Shown: positions 24,621 to 33,387 of the stretch, one piece after another
How positions within the stretch are numbered: the first letter of the stretch is position 1
How the letters are laid out: each line of letters opens with the position of its first letter
Notes under the pieces: model-generated
What the model was told of the DNA's origin: nothing
Databases searched by the model: none
Seen by the model: the letters and a program-made list of their open reading frames with translations, nothing else
Position numbers and translations under genes: made by a program
Assembly: GCA_902512685.1 (NCBI GenBank)
Contig: CABXKH010000020.1
Location: forward strand, 1-36,019
DNA length: 36,019 nt
DNA from: Paracoccaceae bacterium
Lineage (GTDB): Bacteria > Pseudomonadota > Alphaproteobacteria > Rhodobacterales > Rhodobacteraceae
Direction: 5' to 3'

Positions 24621-26267
24621 ATGGCACTTACTGTTGCTACTAATACCGGCGCGTTGATGGCCCAAGCGGCTGCCAGCAGCGTCAATAAAGACATGGAGCT
24701 GTCCATGGAGCGGCTGTCCACGGGAAAACGCGTCAATGGCGCGTCTGATGATGCTGCAGGCGTTGCGATTGCATCGCGTCTAACAGCAGAAATCAAAGGC
24801 ACCAATCAAGCTATCCGCAACGCGATGGATGGACAAGCGATGCTTGATACTGCTGAAGGTGCGCATCAAGAGATTGAAACAATTTTACAGCGCATGCGTG
24901 AATTGGCTGTGCAAGCTGCCAACGATAGCAACGATGCTAATGATCGCGCTTCTTTACAACTCGAGATCGACCAATTAGTAACGGAAATAGATCGAATTTC
25001 ATCAACTACGACATGGGCTGGCCAATCCTTGCTTAATGGCTCTGGTGGAACCAACAGTGACGGGGGCTTTAGTTTCCAAGTTGGGTCAAAAACAACATCT
25101 GCAGACACAATTACAACTACGATCAACAACATGAGTTCATCCGCTCTATCCTTAAATGGGCCAAATGCGGCAACAGAGGTAACCAGTGTCTCAGGCTCTA
25201 CTCAAGTAGGTGCTGTTCATACATTTGAGCTGAACACTGCAGTTAGTATGATGCATGGTAGCGATGTGTTCACAGCTGATTTTACAATTGGTGCAATGGG
25301 TGGGGGCGATATTACAAACGCTGCTGGTTCGAACGTTATACTCGTCACCCCTGCAGACGCAGGCGACCATAGCTTTGTAATCAACGGGATAACTGTAAAT
25401 ACCACGTTTGATACTGATGATGACACAACAGGCGCGGCTATGGTGACAAATTTTAATACATCCAAGGCTGCAAACGCCGCTGCTCTGTCACACATCACGG
25501 CTACATATACGTCATCTGATGACAAACTGACCTTTACCACGACCGCTGCGGGAGTTTCAGCTAACCTGAAGGCAAAATTGGATGCAAATGCTGACTTTGC
25601 AAGCAAATTTAATGCCACTGATGGTACTGGCAGTATCACGGTTTCCGCTAAAGCCAACGATGTAGCAGTGTCAGTCAAGTCCAATACTGCCGCCGCTTCT
25701 GGTGATGCTACGGTGTCTGCTGGAGTGAATACTCTAACCTTTAATAATCCAACCACAACAAGTTCCAATTACAACGACATTGTACTCACAATAGCCGGAA
25801 CAGACGTGAGCTATAACACTAAAACAGATGGCACGGATAAAGGTTTCAGCGATGATGCCACTGGTCATGCAGAAGCACTTCTTCAAAAAATCGAAGATGC
25901 AGGACTATCTGGGTTTTCGATGGCTGAGGGTTCAGGTACAGTCACATTTACGGGTACTGGTTCAATTTCATTGGCGACAAAGGCAAGTTCTACTGAGGCT
26001 ATCAATGCGCTCGATGCTGCAATCATTACAGTGAACACTCAGCGTGGAACAATGGGTGCGGTTTCAAATCGTCTGGATAATACGGTTAGCAACCTGACCA
26101 ATATCAGCTCTAACCTACAAGCTGGTCGTGGCCGCATTGAAGATGCAGATTTTGCATCTGAAACAACCAATTTGGCTAAGTCTCAGATCCTTCAGCAAGC
26201 TTCAACAGCAATGCTGGCGCAGGCAAATGCCTCAAAGCAAAACGTGCTGAGCCTGCTACAAGGTTAA
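24621..26267 (+). CDS. fliC: Flagellin, large Ser/Thr-rich form
   Basis: This is a 548-residue flagellin. The conserved N-terminal D0/D1 domain (about 1-150, including MERLSTGKRVNGASDDAAGVAIASR and the MRELAVQAANDS segment) and C-terminal D1/D0 domain (about 455-548, ending QANASKQNVLSLLQG) flank a long variable region (about 150-450). That region is very rich in Thr, Ser and Ala. There is no cysteine. It follows a sigma-28 promoter, has AAGGAG before the ATG and ends at a strong terminator. The exposed Thr/Ser and the neighbouring glycosyltransferase suggest O-glycosylation (inference). Confidence 0.97.
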   Translation: MALTVATNTGALMAQAAASSVNKDMELSMERLSTGKRVNGASDDAAGVAIASRLTAEIKGTNQAIRNAMDGQAMLDTAEGAHQEIETILQRMRELAVQAANDSNDANDRASLQLEIDQLVTEIDRISSTTTWAGQSLLNGSGGTNSDGGFSFQVGSKTTSADTITTTINNMSSSALSLNGPNAATEVTSVSGSTQVGAVHTFELNTAVSMMHGSDVFTADFTIGAMGGGDITNAAGSNVILVTPADAGDHSFVINGITVNTTFDTDDDTTGAAMVTNFNTSKAANAAALSHITATYTSSDDKLTFTTTAAGVSANLKAKLDANADFASKFNATDGTGSITVSAKANDVAVSVKSNTAAASGDATVSAGVNTLTFNNPTTTSSNYNDIVLTIAGTDVSYNTKTDGTDKGFSDDATGHAEALLQKIEDAGLSGFSMAEGSGTVTFTGTGSISLATKASSTEAINALDAAIITVNTQRGTMGAVSNRLDNTVSNLTNISSNLQAGRGRIEDADFASETTNLAKSQILQQASTAMLAQANASKQNVLSLLQG

Positions 26268-26290
26268 GCGCAACTCAAAAGAATAAAGAA

Positions 26291-26314
26291 AAGCCCGCGC
26301 AAGCGGGTTTTTTT
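26291..26314 (+). terminator. Rho-independent terminator of fliC
   Basis: CCCGC (26294-26298), loop GCAA, GCGGG (26303-26307), then seven T. It lies 24 bases after the flagellin stop. Confidence 0.95.
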
Positions 26315-26424
26315 CGTTTGGTGCATGATTTAAGGAGCACGGCTAAAAACACTAAGAGCTGCTTAAACGCGATTAAGAGGCTTAAGTTTTTTTATAGAGT
26401 GTGACACAGGCGTGTCTTTGAGTT

Positions 26425-26586
26425 TTACAGGTTAAAAATCCTGCTGACTTCTGCGTCCGATGGAAGCTGTTTAAATATGCGATGCTTGCTTGGATAGCGA
26501 ACAAGCGCTTCTTTTCGCGTAGTTATAATGCGCGGGCCTGAACTTTGAAGCGCTGAGATAACCAGTGAATGTCGGTGTTGCTGCAA
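26425..26586 (-). pseudogene. C-terminal remnant of an unidentified protein gene
   Basis: Reading the minus strand from about 26586 to a TAA at 26425 gives about 50 residues that look protein-like and end normally: LVISALQSSGPRIITTR, then EALVRYPSKHRIFKQLPSD and AEVSRIFNL. There is no start codon in a sensible place, and the 5' side abuts a transposase 3' fragment. I read this as the tail of a gene cut by an insertion element. The family is not recognised; a surface-polysaccharide function would fit the neighbours but is a guess. Confidence 0.45.
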
Positions 26587-26706
26587 TGCCTGGCCCCATC
26601 TGATTGGTCCAAGACGATTGTTAGTGCGTGATTGGCCTTTGGTCCATCGGTATGATGGTTTCGGGTGCTGGTGGACGATAGCCCAATGATGCAGCGGACC
26701 TGCACT
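26587..26706 (-). mobile_element. 3' tip of an IS3-type transposase plus end sequence
   Basis: In the minus frame ending at TAA 26621, the peptide reads SLGYRPPAPETIIP then MDQRPITH. SLGYRPPAPE is a familiar C-terminal end of IS3/IS481-type transposases. The bases after the stop (26587-26612, with TGGACC and GGGGCCAGGCA on the minus strand) resemble an IS3-type terminal repeat. Everything upstream of the last 28 codons is missing, replaced by the nucleotidyltransferase gene. It is a dead scar. The sequence is more GC-rich than its surroundings. Confidence 0.6.
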
Positions 26707-27441
26707 TCAGCCAGACTGATTTTTTGCAAGTATTTTTGCTAACTCGTCCCAAGTTCCCAAATCTTTGTAGTCTTCAACTTTTATGACCTTGCTCTTAAAT
26801 ATTGGCGTATTTTCAATCTGCAAATTTGTTTTTGCAATATTTAGGGTACTTTGCTCCATGAAGGCGATACACTTATCAAAAGCCTGTTTCTTAAAGGTAA
26901 AAGAACACCAGTACCCATCAAATCTAGATAGGTTGTCGGAAGGTTTATCTTCGTATGAAAGGACTTCCAGATTTTCATCTAATCTCAAGCAGCCTTTTGT
27001 CCTCAACATTTGTTCATCAGTTTCAGGTTTGAACAAGAATGTGAATGAGTATTTTTCTAAATGCTTTTGGACTATTTGAGCGAGACTAACCCCTTTTTCT
27101 AGGGTCAAAACTGTGTCGGGGAGTAGAACAATATTGTTTTCACCAAATAGGTGTCTGGCACTTTTTATTGCACCTGTATATTCAAGTTCATCTGGGTTTT
27201 GATATGTAAAGCTGACATTATATTTAGTCTTATATTTTGCCAAATACTTTACAATCTCTGTTTTATTTTCATTTATGATAACAACAAACTCTATCTGATC
27301 ACGGGACAAGCCATTGAATAGATCAAAGCTGTGATCAATGAGAGCCTTCTCTTTATTTAATCTCAGAATTTCTTTGGGGTAAGGTAAATTCAGCCTCGTA
27401 CCTTTTCCAGCAGCTGGAAGTATGACAGTTAGCTTATTCAT
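26707..27441 (-). CDS. Sugar-phosphate nucleotidyltransferase
   Basis: This is a 244-residue NTP-transferase-fold protein. The N-terminal VILPAAGKGTRLNLPYPKEIL holds the GxGTR nucleotide loop and the PK lysine. VVIINENK, NIVLLPDTV and the ending VEDYKDLGTWDELAKIL are like glucose-1-phosphate thymidylyl/uridylyltransferases. It would activate a sugar phosphate to an NDP-sugar, possibly the donor for the glycosyltransferase gene it overlaps by four bases (ATGA). The sugar cannot be told. Its stop sits at the edge of a transposase scar. Confidence 0.85.
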   Translation of the reverse strand: MNKLTVILPAAGKGTRLNLPYPKEILRLNKEKALIDHSFDLFNGLSRDQIEFVVIINENKTEIVKYLAKYKTKYNVSFTYQNPDELEYTGAIKSARHLFGENNIVLLPDTVLTLEKGVSLAQIVQKHLEKYSFTFLFKPETDEQMLRTKGCLRLDENLEVLSYEDKPSDNLSRFDGYWCSFTFKKQAFDKCIAFMEQSTLNIAKTNLQIENTPIFKSKVIKVEDYKDLGTWDELAKILAKNQSG

Positions 27442-30400
27442 AACACTTTGAACTCGGCTGGTGATAAAGCATCTTCATAACGTTGGTAGGCTTGGATATA
27501 AGCCTTCTCCAAATTTTTGGTGTATGTTTCAGTATCAAAAAGAGCGGAGGATATTTTCTTTTCAGATAGCTTCTTTTTAATCAAAGTTAGTTTACTTGGA
27601 TCTGTGGCTAAACTTAATGCCAACGCTTCGTACTCTTCTTCTGTTTTTGTGATAAGTTCTGGCATCTCAATGCAAGTAAGTAAGCTACCCGCCACTCTTG
27701 CAGCAAAACTTTTTCCTATCTTTGTCACTACAGGAAGCCCCGCCCACAGAGCATCGCTCGCTGTCGTATGGGCGTTAAAATTAAATGTGTCCAAGAATAA
27801 ATCAGCCAGTTTCAGTCTTCCTAAATGCTCGTCTAGAGGAAGCCTATCAGCAAAAACTAATCTATCTGATGCAACACCTCTTTTAATGGCTTCATTCCTT
27901 AAATTACTTTCTGACCACTTATTTGATTTCAGGAGCCATAAAACACTTCCATCTACTTTAGTGAGAAGCCTCATCCAGATATCAAATTCGCTTGGACTGA
28001 TTTTAAAGTTGTTGTTGAAACAACAAAATACTAAGCCACCCGCAGGCAAGCCAAATTCAGCCCGTGAAACTGGCTTTCCAGAGATTTGCCTTGTATTATC
28101 TTGAGGCATGTAGCAGTTCGGTAGATGAATAATTTTTTCTGAATAATGCTCTTTGCTTTCATTTGGTATAACAACCTTATCACCTATGATATAGTCTATA
28201 AAATCCGCACCCATTGTCCCTGGGTATGCTAAATAATTTATCTGAATTGGTGCAGGGCGATGTGCAAAAATTTCCATGCGACCATTTTTTAGAAACCCGT
28301 TAAAATCAACCGCTATATCAATTTTTCGATCCCAAGCTATTTCAGCAATTTCTTGATTGCCTTTACCAAACACGTCGACAATTTTTATGCCACTATCTTC
28401 AAGGCGTTTTACGTATTCATCATATACTATTTTTCCATAAGAAAAGATAGAGACGTCAAATTTACTTTTGTCATGTAATTCTAGCATACGCGCGCTGAGT
28501 ATGCTAACTGGGTTTTGGTGAAAAATTGGAGAAAAATAGCCAATTCGAATGCGTGCGCTCTTCTTGCTTGTTTTAGAACTTGTTATTTTCTCTTGCTTGT
28601 AATGTTGGGCCGTAACATAGTTTTCAGAACGCCTACGATGATTTTGGGGAGCATCTTCTAAAGATAAAGCTGAAAATGGTGTCATACTTTGCGTCTTTAC
28701 ACTATCGCAGTTTAAGGACTTGAGTTCTTCTCTTATATATTGCCAGTCGCAGGTATGTGAAAGTTGATGCAGTCTTGAAAAACGAAGCTTCAAATTTTCG
28801 GGATCTAATTCGAGCGCTTTGCTGAAATAGACTATGGCTTCATCCAATCTATGCTGTTCTACGAGTGCGTTGCCTATATTGCTTAACGCATCAGTGTAAT
28901 CTGGTGTTATTGCTGTCGCGTTCTTATAAGCTTCAAGAGCTTCTTCAAATCTGCCAAGTTCATGAAAAGCATTACCGATGTTGTTGTATGCCTCTGCATA
29001 ATTGGGCTTTAGTGAAAGAGCATTATTATAAGCGATAATAGCCTCCTTCGGTTTACCTTGAGAATGAAGAGCATAGCCCATATTGTTATAGGCCTCGGGA
29101 TAATTAGGTTTGAATGCCACCGTTTTCTTGTAAATTTTCACGGCCTCTTTAAGCTTGCCTTGCAAACGAAAAGCATTAGCCTTGTTGTATAAAGCTTCTA
29201 CACAATTGGGCTTGAGCGCAAGTACTTCAGAATAGGCGTCTATAGACTCTTCCAGTTTGCCTTGTTGTTGAAGAGTGTTGCCCATGTTGTATAATGCTTC
29301 GATGTAGTCAGACCTAAGAGATATTGCGTATTTGTATGCTCCTATGGCTTCTGCCAATTTGCCTTGATCCTGAAAAGTATTGCCTATTCTGAAATAGGCT
29401 TCTGCATAATCGGGCTTCAACGAGATTGCGCGTTTGTGAGCGTCTATAGCCTCGTTCAGTTCACCCTGATCGTAGAGCGCAGAGCCCAAGTTATTAAAGG
29501 CCTCTGGGTAATCGGGTTTTATGGACAGTGCCTTCTTATATGATGCTATTGCTTTTTTAAGCCTGCCTAAAACGTGTAAGGCATTTCCCCGGTTGTAATA
29601 GACCTCTGCGTAGTCCGGTGCTATTAATATTGATTTATCATAGGCTTTAACTGCTGCCTCGAGGTTATCTTTCATAAAAAGAGCATTACCCAAGTTGTAA
29701 TGGGCATCTGCATGGCTAGGTTTAAGTAATATTATCTTTTGAAATGCAATAATGGCTCGGTCTAACTTTCCCATCTTTGCAGTCACGGCACCTAGTATAT
29801 CCCAAAAAATAATTTCGGAGGGATATTGATCTGTCAGGATCTCTAATTGCTCAAAAGCAGCAGATAAATGTCCGTTATTGTATAAATCAATCAGGTCATT
29901 GATTTTTTGTTGCGATAGTGCATCAGGCATAGCTATTTTTTTCTTTAGAGAAGCGAGGCCTTGTCGTGCTTTTACATTCTTTGGGAATTTTTTAAGTATA
30001 GCTTGATATATAAGTATGGCTTCTTCAGAAGCTCCTTCTTTCGTTTTCTTTTTTGCTAATTTTATAGCTTGCTCAAGGTTTTTATTATCAAATATTTTAG
30101 ATTTAGATTGCTTTGGCAAATCTACACTGGTTTTCAACGCTTTTATAATCTCAGCTGGTGCATTAGCATGAAGGGCTAATTCATGAAATTTGTCATCTTT
30201 TAAACCATTTTCTGCTACTAACCCGAGAGACCCAACTGCTTCATTTAATTTGTCTAGTTTAATCAATAAGTTGATGTAGCTGAACCAATACTGTGAAATA
30301 CTCTTATCAGTCTGAACAGCGATCCAAAAGTATGGCAAAGCTTCTATTTCCAGGCCAGTCTCAAGCTTAAGCAAACCCATATTATGATTGGCATCTGCAT

Positions 30401-30512
30401 GTTCAGGCTGCAGTTTTATAACGGCGCCGTAAAGTTGGCTAGCAAGGTCAAGCTTACCAGCTGAATGCAGCTCAGTAGCTTTAAGAAGCGTTTCCTGTAT
30501 AACTTTACCCAT
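27438..30512 (-). CDS. TPR / SPINDLY-OGT-type (GT41) glycosyltransferase
   Basis: This is a 1024-residue protein. Helical TPR-like repeats fill about residues 1-200, then about a dozen near-identical 34-residue TPRs (to about 590), then a GT41 domain (about 655-1010). Matches to O-GlcNAc transferase include the FNNNFKISPSEF lysine (near 834), LWLLKSN (near 859) and AHTTASDALWAGLP (near 914). The conserved HP in the first catalytic segment reads NP (FHQNPVS, near 665). Bacterial relatives glycosylate proteins including flagellins. ATG 30512 is preferred (AGAAG seven bases upstream) over 30527. It overlaps the nucleotidyltransferase gene. The likely target is flagellin (inference). Confidence 0.88.
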   Translation of the reverse strand: MGKVIQETLLKATELHSAGKLDLASQLYGAVIKLQPEHADANHNMGLLKLETGLEIEALPYFWIAVQTDKSISQYWFSYINLLIKLDKLNEAVGSLGLVAENGLKDDKFHELALHANAPAEIIKALKTSVDLPKQSKSKIFDNKNLEQAIKLAKKKTKEGASEEAILIYQAILKKFPKNVKARQGLASLKKKIAMPDALSQQKINDLIDLYNNGHLSAAFEQLEILTDQYPSEIIFWDILGAVTAKMGKLDRAIIAFQKIILLKPSHADAHYNLGNALFMKDNLEAAVKAYDKSILIAPDYAEVYYNRGNALHVLGRLKKAIASYKKALSIKPDYPEAFNNLGSALYDQGELNEAIDAHKRAISLKPDYAEAYFRIGNTFQDQGKLAEAIGAYKYAISLRSDYIEALYNMGNTLQQQGKLEESIDAYSEVLALKPNCVEALYNKANAFRLQGKLKEAVKIYKKTVAFKPNYPEAYNNMGYALHSQGKPKEAIIAYNNALSLKPNYAEAYNNIGNAFHELGRFEEALEAYKNATAITPDYTDALSNIGNALVEQHRLDEAIVYFSKALELDPENLKLRFSRLHQLSHTCDWQYIREELKSLNCDSVKTQSMTPFSALSLEDAPQNHRRRSENYVTAQHYKQEKITSSKTSKKSARIRIGYFSPIFHQNPVSILSARMLELHDKSKFDVSIFSYGKIVYDEYVKRLEDSGIKIVDVFGKGNQEIAEIAWDRKIDIAVDFNGFLKNGRMEIFAHRPAPIQINYLAYPGTMGADFIDYIIGDKVVIPNESKEHYSEKIIHLPNCYMPQDNTRQISGKPVSRAEFGLPAGGLVFCCFNNNFKISPSEFDIWMRLLTKVDGSVLWLLKSNKWSESNLRNEAIKRGVASDRLVFADRLPLDEHLGRLKLADLFLDTFNFNAHTTASDALWAGLPVVTKIGKSFAARVAGSLLTCIEMPELITKTEEEYEALALSLATDPSKLTLIKKKLSEKKISSALFDTETYTKNLEKAYIQAYQRYEDALSPAEFKVL
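28790..29790 (-). repeat. Tandem 102-base repeats encoding TPR units
   Basis: Consecutive units of 34 codons share the pattern P-[ND]-Y-x-E-A-x-x-N-x-G-N-A-L-x-x-Q-G-[KR]-x-x-E-A-I. They are coding repeats inside the glycosyltransferase gene. The high similarity between units suggests recent duplication and possible copy-number variation. Confidence 0.75.
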
Positions 30513-30559
30513 GGAGCGTCTTCTCATATTTTAATTTACTAAGAAAAAACTAGCAAAAA

Positions 30560-31444
30560 TTGGGCCAACTTATTTCGGAAAGGCTACAATCGGTTTGCCT
30601 AGGTTATGCGGAGCAAATCAAAGATACTCTAAATGCCTCAGCAGCTCTAAAAGGCTTTACCTTTAATGCCCAAGCAACTGACGCTGATACTATTTGGATA
30701 GGCGCAATTAAAGATGAGTTATTAGCATCCGTATCCGTAACCATTAATGAAAGTACAACCGCTTTATTGATCAATACACAAGCCGACTTTGATACAGATC
30801 CGATGCTGTTAGCAACTCCCAATCAATGGGTAGATCTCCAATCGGGTTTACCTCATGATCCTGATCCATCAACTTTTGTCTGCAAGGCAATAGCCACGGA
30901 TTATTGGGCTAAATCCCTCTGCCCTAACTTCGAAGCGTTTCTCCAGGATATCTTTGAGAGTGATCAGATCCTTATTGATTATATGCAAAGAGTGATCGGG
31001 TATAGTCTTACGGGTTCTAACGCTGAGCAGTGTCTGTTGATACTGGTGGGCGATGGCGCTAACGGAAAATCCACCTTTGTAAATGTGATCAACAAGCTAC
31101 TGGGTGATTATTCAAAGGCGGCCTCATCTCAAACTCTTGTTGCTAAAGGAAGCTCATCGATCGGCGATGATTTGGTTGATCTGGTATCGGCTAGATTGAT
31201 CTCGGTAAGTGAGACTGAAGACGGTGAAGCCTTAGCGGAATCCAAGATAAAACAGATGACAGGAGGAGATAATCTTAAAGGCCGCCCGTTATATGGAAGC
31301 TGGTTGGAATTCAGCATAATTGGAAAGATATTCTTGGCGACTAACTGTCTCCCTCAGATCAACAACACTGATCACGGTATCTGGCGGCGCATTCAAGCTA
31401 TTCCTTTCAGCCGTACTTTTAGTGCTGACGTCAGACAGGGATAG
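30560..31444 (+). pseudogene. Truncated P4-type phage/plasmid primase-helicase
   Basis: This is a 294-codon open frame that covers only the middle and helicase part of a D5/P4-type primase (superfamily 3 helicase). It contains TPNQWVDLQSGLPHDPD, CPNFEAFLQDIF, RVIGYSLTG, Walker A GDGANGKST, the LISVSETEDGE Walker B region and FLATNCLPQI with DHGIWRRIQAIPF. The primase domain and natural start are missing; only a TTG lies near the left end. The protein stops just after FSRTF, where a winged-helix tail is expected. It is a remnant of a prophage or plasmid, joined to an integrase fragment. Confidence 0.85.
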
Positions 31445-31880
31445 GGTTGATATGTGGGTACTTATGATCAAGTATAATATCATCCCACACGAGCCCTAGT
31501 GCCTCTGATAAACGCATACCTGGGTCAGATATGAGTGCCACCAACAATCGCCTTTCATCACCCATTTCCAAGCAAATCTTCTGCACAGGTTTTATGTTTT
31601 CAGGTGATATTGAGGCACGTTTAGGTCTTTCATCACTTGGAAGAATTATTTTCGCAAAGGCATTGCTGCACTTCAAACCTTCTTCTTGAATGGTGAGGGT
31701 AAACACAGCACGAATAGTCGAAAATATCCTTTTAATAGATGATGAGGATAGATGCTTTTAACTAACCAATCTCTGAACGAAGCCGCATCTGATGAAGAGT
31801 ACACGTCCAAAGGTCGGTCACAAATTAGAGGCCATAAGCAAGATAGGAGTCGCCGATGCTTAAAGCCGATATTAAAAAGG
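31433..31880 (-). pseudogene. Frameshifted, truncated tyrosine recombinase (integrase)
   Basis: Two minus-strand frames together give an integrase. The first has RPLDVYSSSDAASFRDWLVK. The second continues HLSSSSIKRIFSTIRAVFTL, then EEGLKCSNAFAKI and LLVALISDPGMRLSEALGL with the box I arginine. The frame changes at a run of four A (plus-strand T, 31756-31759), consistent with loss of one A. The C-terminal catalytic half (HxxR and tyrosine) is missing: homology ends at PHI and the primase fragment begins from the other side. Both ends are lost, so it is non-functional. Confidence 0.8.
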
Positions 31881-31943
31881 TAAGAGACTCCAAAGCAGAT
31901 AATAACTTTAGTTGGAAAGAGACTAAGTAAAGCAAGAATAGCT

Positions 31944-33287
31944 TTAAGAGCTTGATTTGAGAGTGAGGCCCACTTGCTTAGTAAACAGCGATACCATGTG
32001 AATTTCAAAGTCAAATTTATGGTTAGCGCAGAACTCTACCAGTGCTTTATATTCGTCATTTTCCCACTGCTGATTGACGATCAACTCGTCAAAGACAAGA
32101 ACTGATTTTTCATCAATCACAGGGAGAGAATGATTTAATGCGCAAAGCGTTGATGAATACAAATCTGCATCAAAGTTAATCAAGCTTGCCATAGGTCGCT
32201 TTTTTGCGAAAAACCTTGGCAGCGATTCACTAAATTCCCCAACAACGAACTCGCCACCCTCTATTTTCGGGATGTTCCCATAGCTGGAATAAGTCCCCTG
32301 AGGTACCGTATTCCAATCCTCGGGAAGGCCAGTGAATGTATCGAATCCATAGCCTTTTTTATATGCTTTTATCAGGTATTTAAATGATTCACCCATCCAC
32401 ACACCATACTCATAAAATGGCCTGGTTCTGTCAGACATTTCAATAGCCGCATCAAACAGCGACCATCTATTAAAATGCAAATTGGGAAGCTTTGGAAGTG
32501 ATAAAATCCACTCGATCGAACGCAGAACTGAGTCAGACGCTACATCTGTGCTCATCAGCCAATCAAAAAACTGACGATCGCCTTTATATGCATTTATGGC
32601 CGCCAGAGTATATACTGCTGGCTCATAGTTGGCATCCTTTTCAAGGCACATTTCAACAATGGCTTTAGCTACATCGAGATCCTTTGTGGTCGAGTGAAGG
32701 TTCCAATATGCACTTGCTTTGTTAGGATCTATTTCAATGGATTTTAAAAAGTGTTTTTGAGCAGTCACCAGATCGGCCTGATCGGTCGCGACATTGCCAA
32801 AGTTATTGTAAGCCTGTGCAAAATCCGGTTTCAAACGGATCGCCGTTTTTAGATGGTCTTCGGCGTGGTCTAGAAGCCCAATATTTTTATAGGCAACCGC
32901 AATGTTATTGTGGGCATTGGGCAGTTTAGAATTTTCATCAATCACCACTTTATAATGGAGTATGGCGGCATGATTTTTGTCAATAATGGCGCTAGCCTCA
33001 GCAATGATATTATTTAGGAATATTGATCTTGGATGTTTTAATAATAATTCATCGGCAATTTCTAATACTGCCTCATAGCTGCCCTTGCCAAATAGTGTAG
33101 AGAGTATGTTTACCAAATGTTGATCGACCTCACCCAGTCCTATCAGCTCTGGGTTATCCCCTGAAAGGGATACTTCAGGAGTAGCAGATTTTACAACCGA
33201 AGATATTTCCTGCACATCACTGGCTATAGATGACAAGGTCATCGACGCGGAAAGATCCGAGGTTTGGTTACCATAATATTGCGACAT
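31944..33287 (-). CDS. TPR protein with C-terminal TylF-like methyltransferase domain
   Basis: This is a 447-residue protein. TPR-like helices (about 65-225, with AHNNIAVAYKNIGLLDHAEDHLKTAIRLKPDFAQAYNNFGN) precede a class I methyltransferase domain (about 255-440). The latter shows YEYGVWMGES, GFDTFTGLPEDW, INFDADLYSST and VLVFDELIVNQQW, the signature of TylF/macrocin O-methyltransferase-like enzymes. These methylate sugar hydroxyls, so it could methylate the glycan added by the neighbouring glycosyltransferase (inference). AGGAG lies eight bases before the ATG. A phage-gene scar separates it from the glycosyltransferase gene. Confidence 0.85.
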   Translation of the reverse strand: MSQYYGNQTSDLSASMTLSSIASDVQEISSVVKSATPEVSLSGDNPELIGLGEVDQHLVNILSTLFGKGSYEAVLEIADELLLKHPRSIFLNNIIAEASAIIDKNHAAILHYKVVIDENSKLPNAHNNIAVAYKNIGLLDHAEDHLKTAIRLKPDFAQAYNNFGNVATDQADLVTAQKHFLKSIEIDPNKASAYWNLHSTTKDLDVAKAIVEMCLEKDANYEPAVYTLAAINAYKGDRQFFDWLMSTDVASDSVLRSIEWILSLPKLPNLHFNRWSLFDAAIEMSDRTRPFYEYGVWMGESFKYLIKAYKKGYGFDTFTGLPEDWNTVPQGTYSSYGNIPKIEGGEFVVGEFSESLPRFFAKKRPMASLINFDADLYSSTLCALNHSLPVIDEKSVLVFDELIVNQQWENDEYKALVEFCANHKFDFEIHMVSLFTKQVGLTLKSSS

Positions 33288-33387
33288 TTCAGGCTCCTAG
33301 GTTACCAAGGAATACGGTCATAAGAGCTTGAGGTTTAGTTCTTGGCGGGTTTTAATTTTTAAGAATGTTGGTCAGGTATACTTGTTG

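Noticed and set aside
25217-25768. 183-codon minus-strand open frame inside fliC
   Set aside because: The Val/Ala/Ser-rich composition is the expected antisense of the Thr/Ala-rich flagellin region.
26523-26729. 68-codon minus-strand open frame at the end of the nucleotidyltransferase gene
   Set aside because: The neighbouring frame carries the transposase end peptide and another frame carries the gene tail, so this frame is a by-product.
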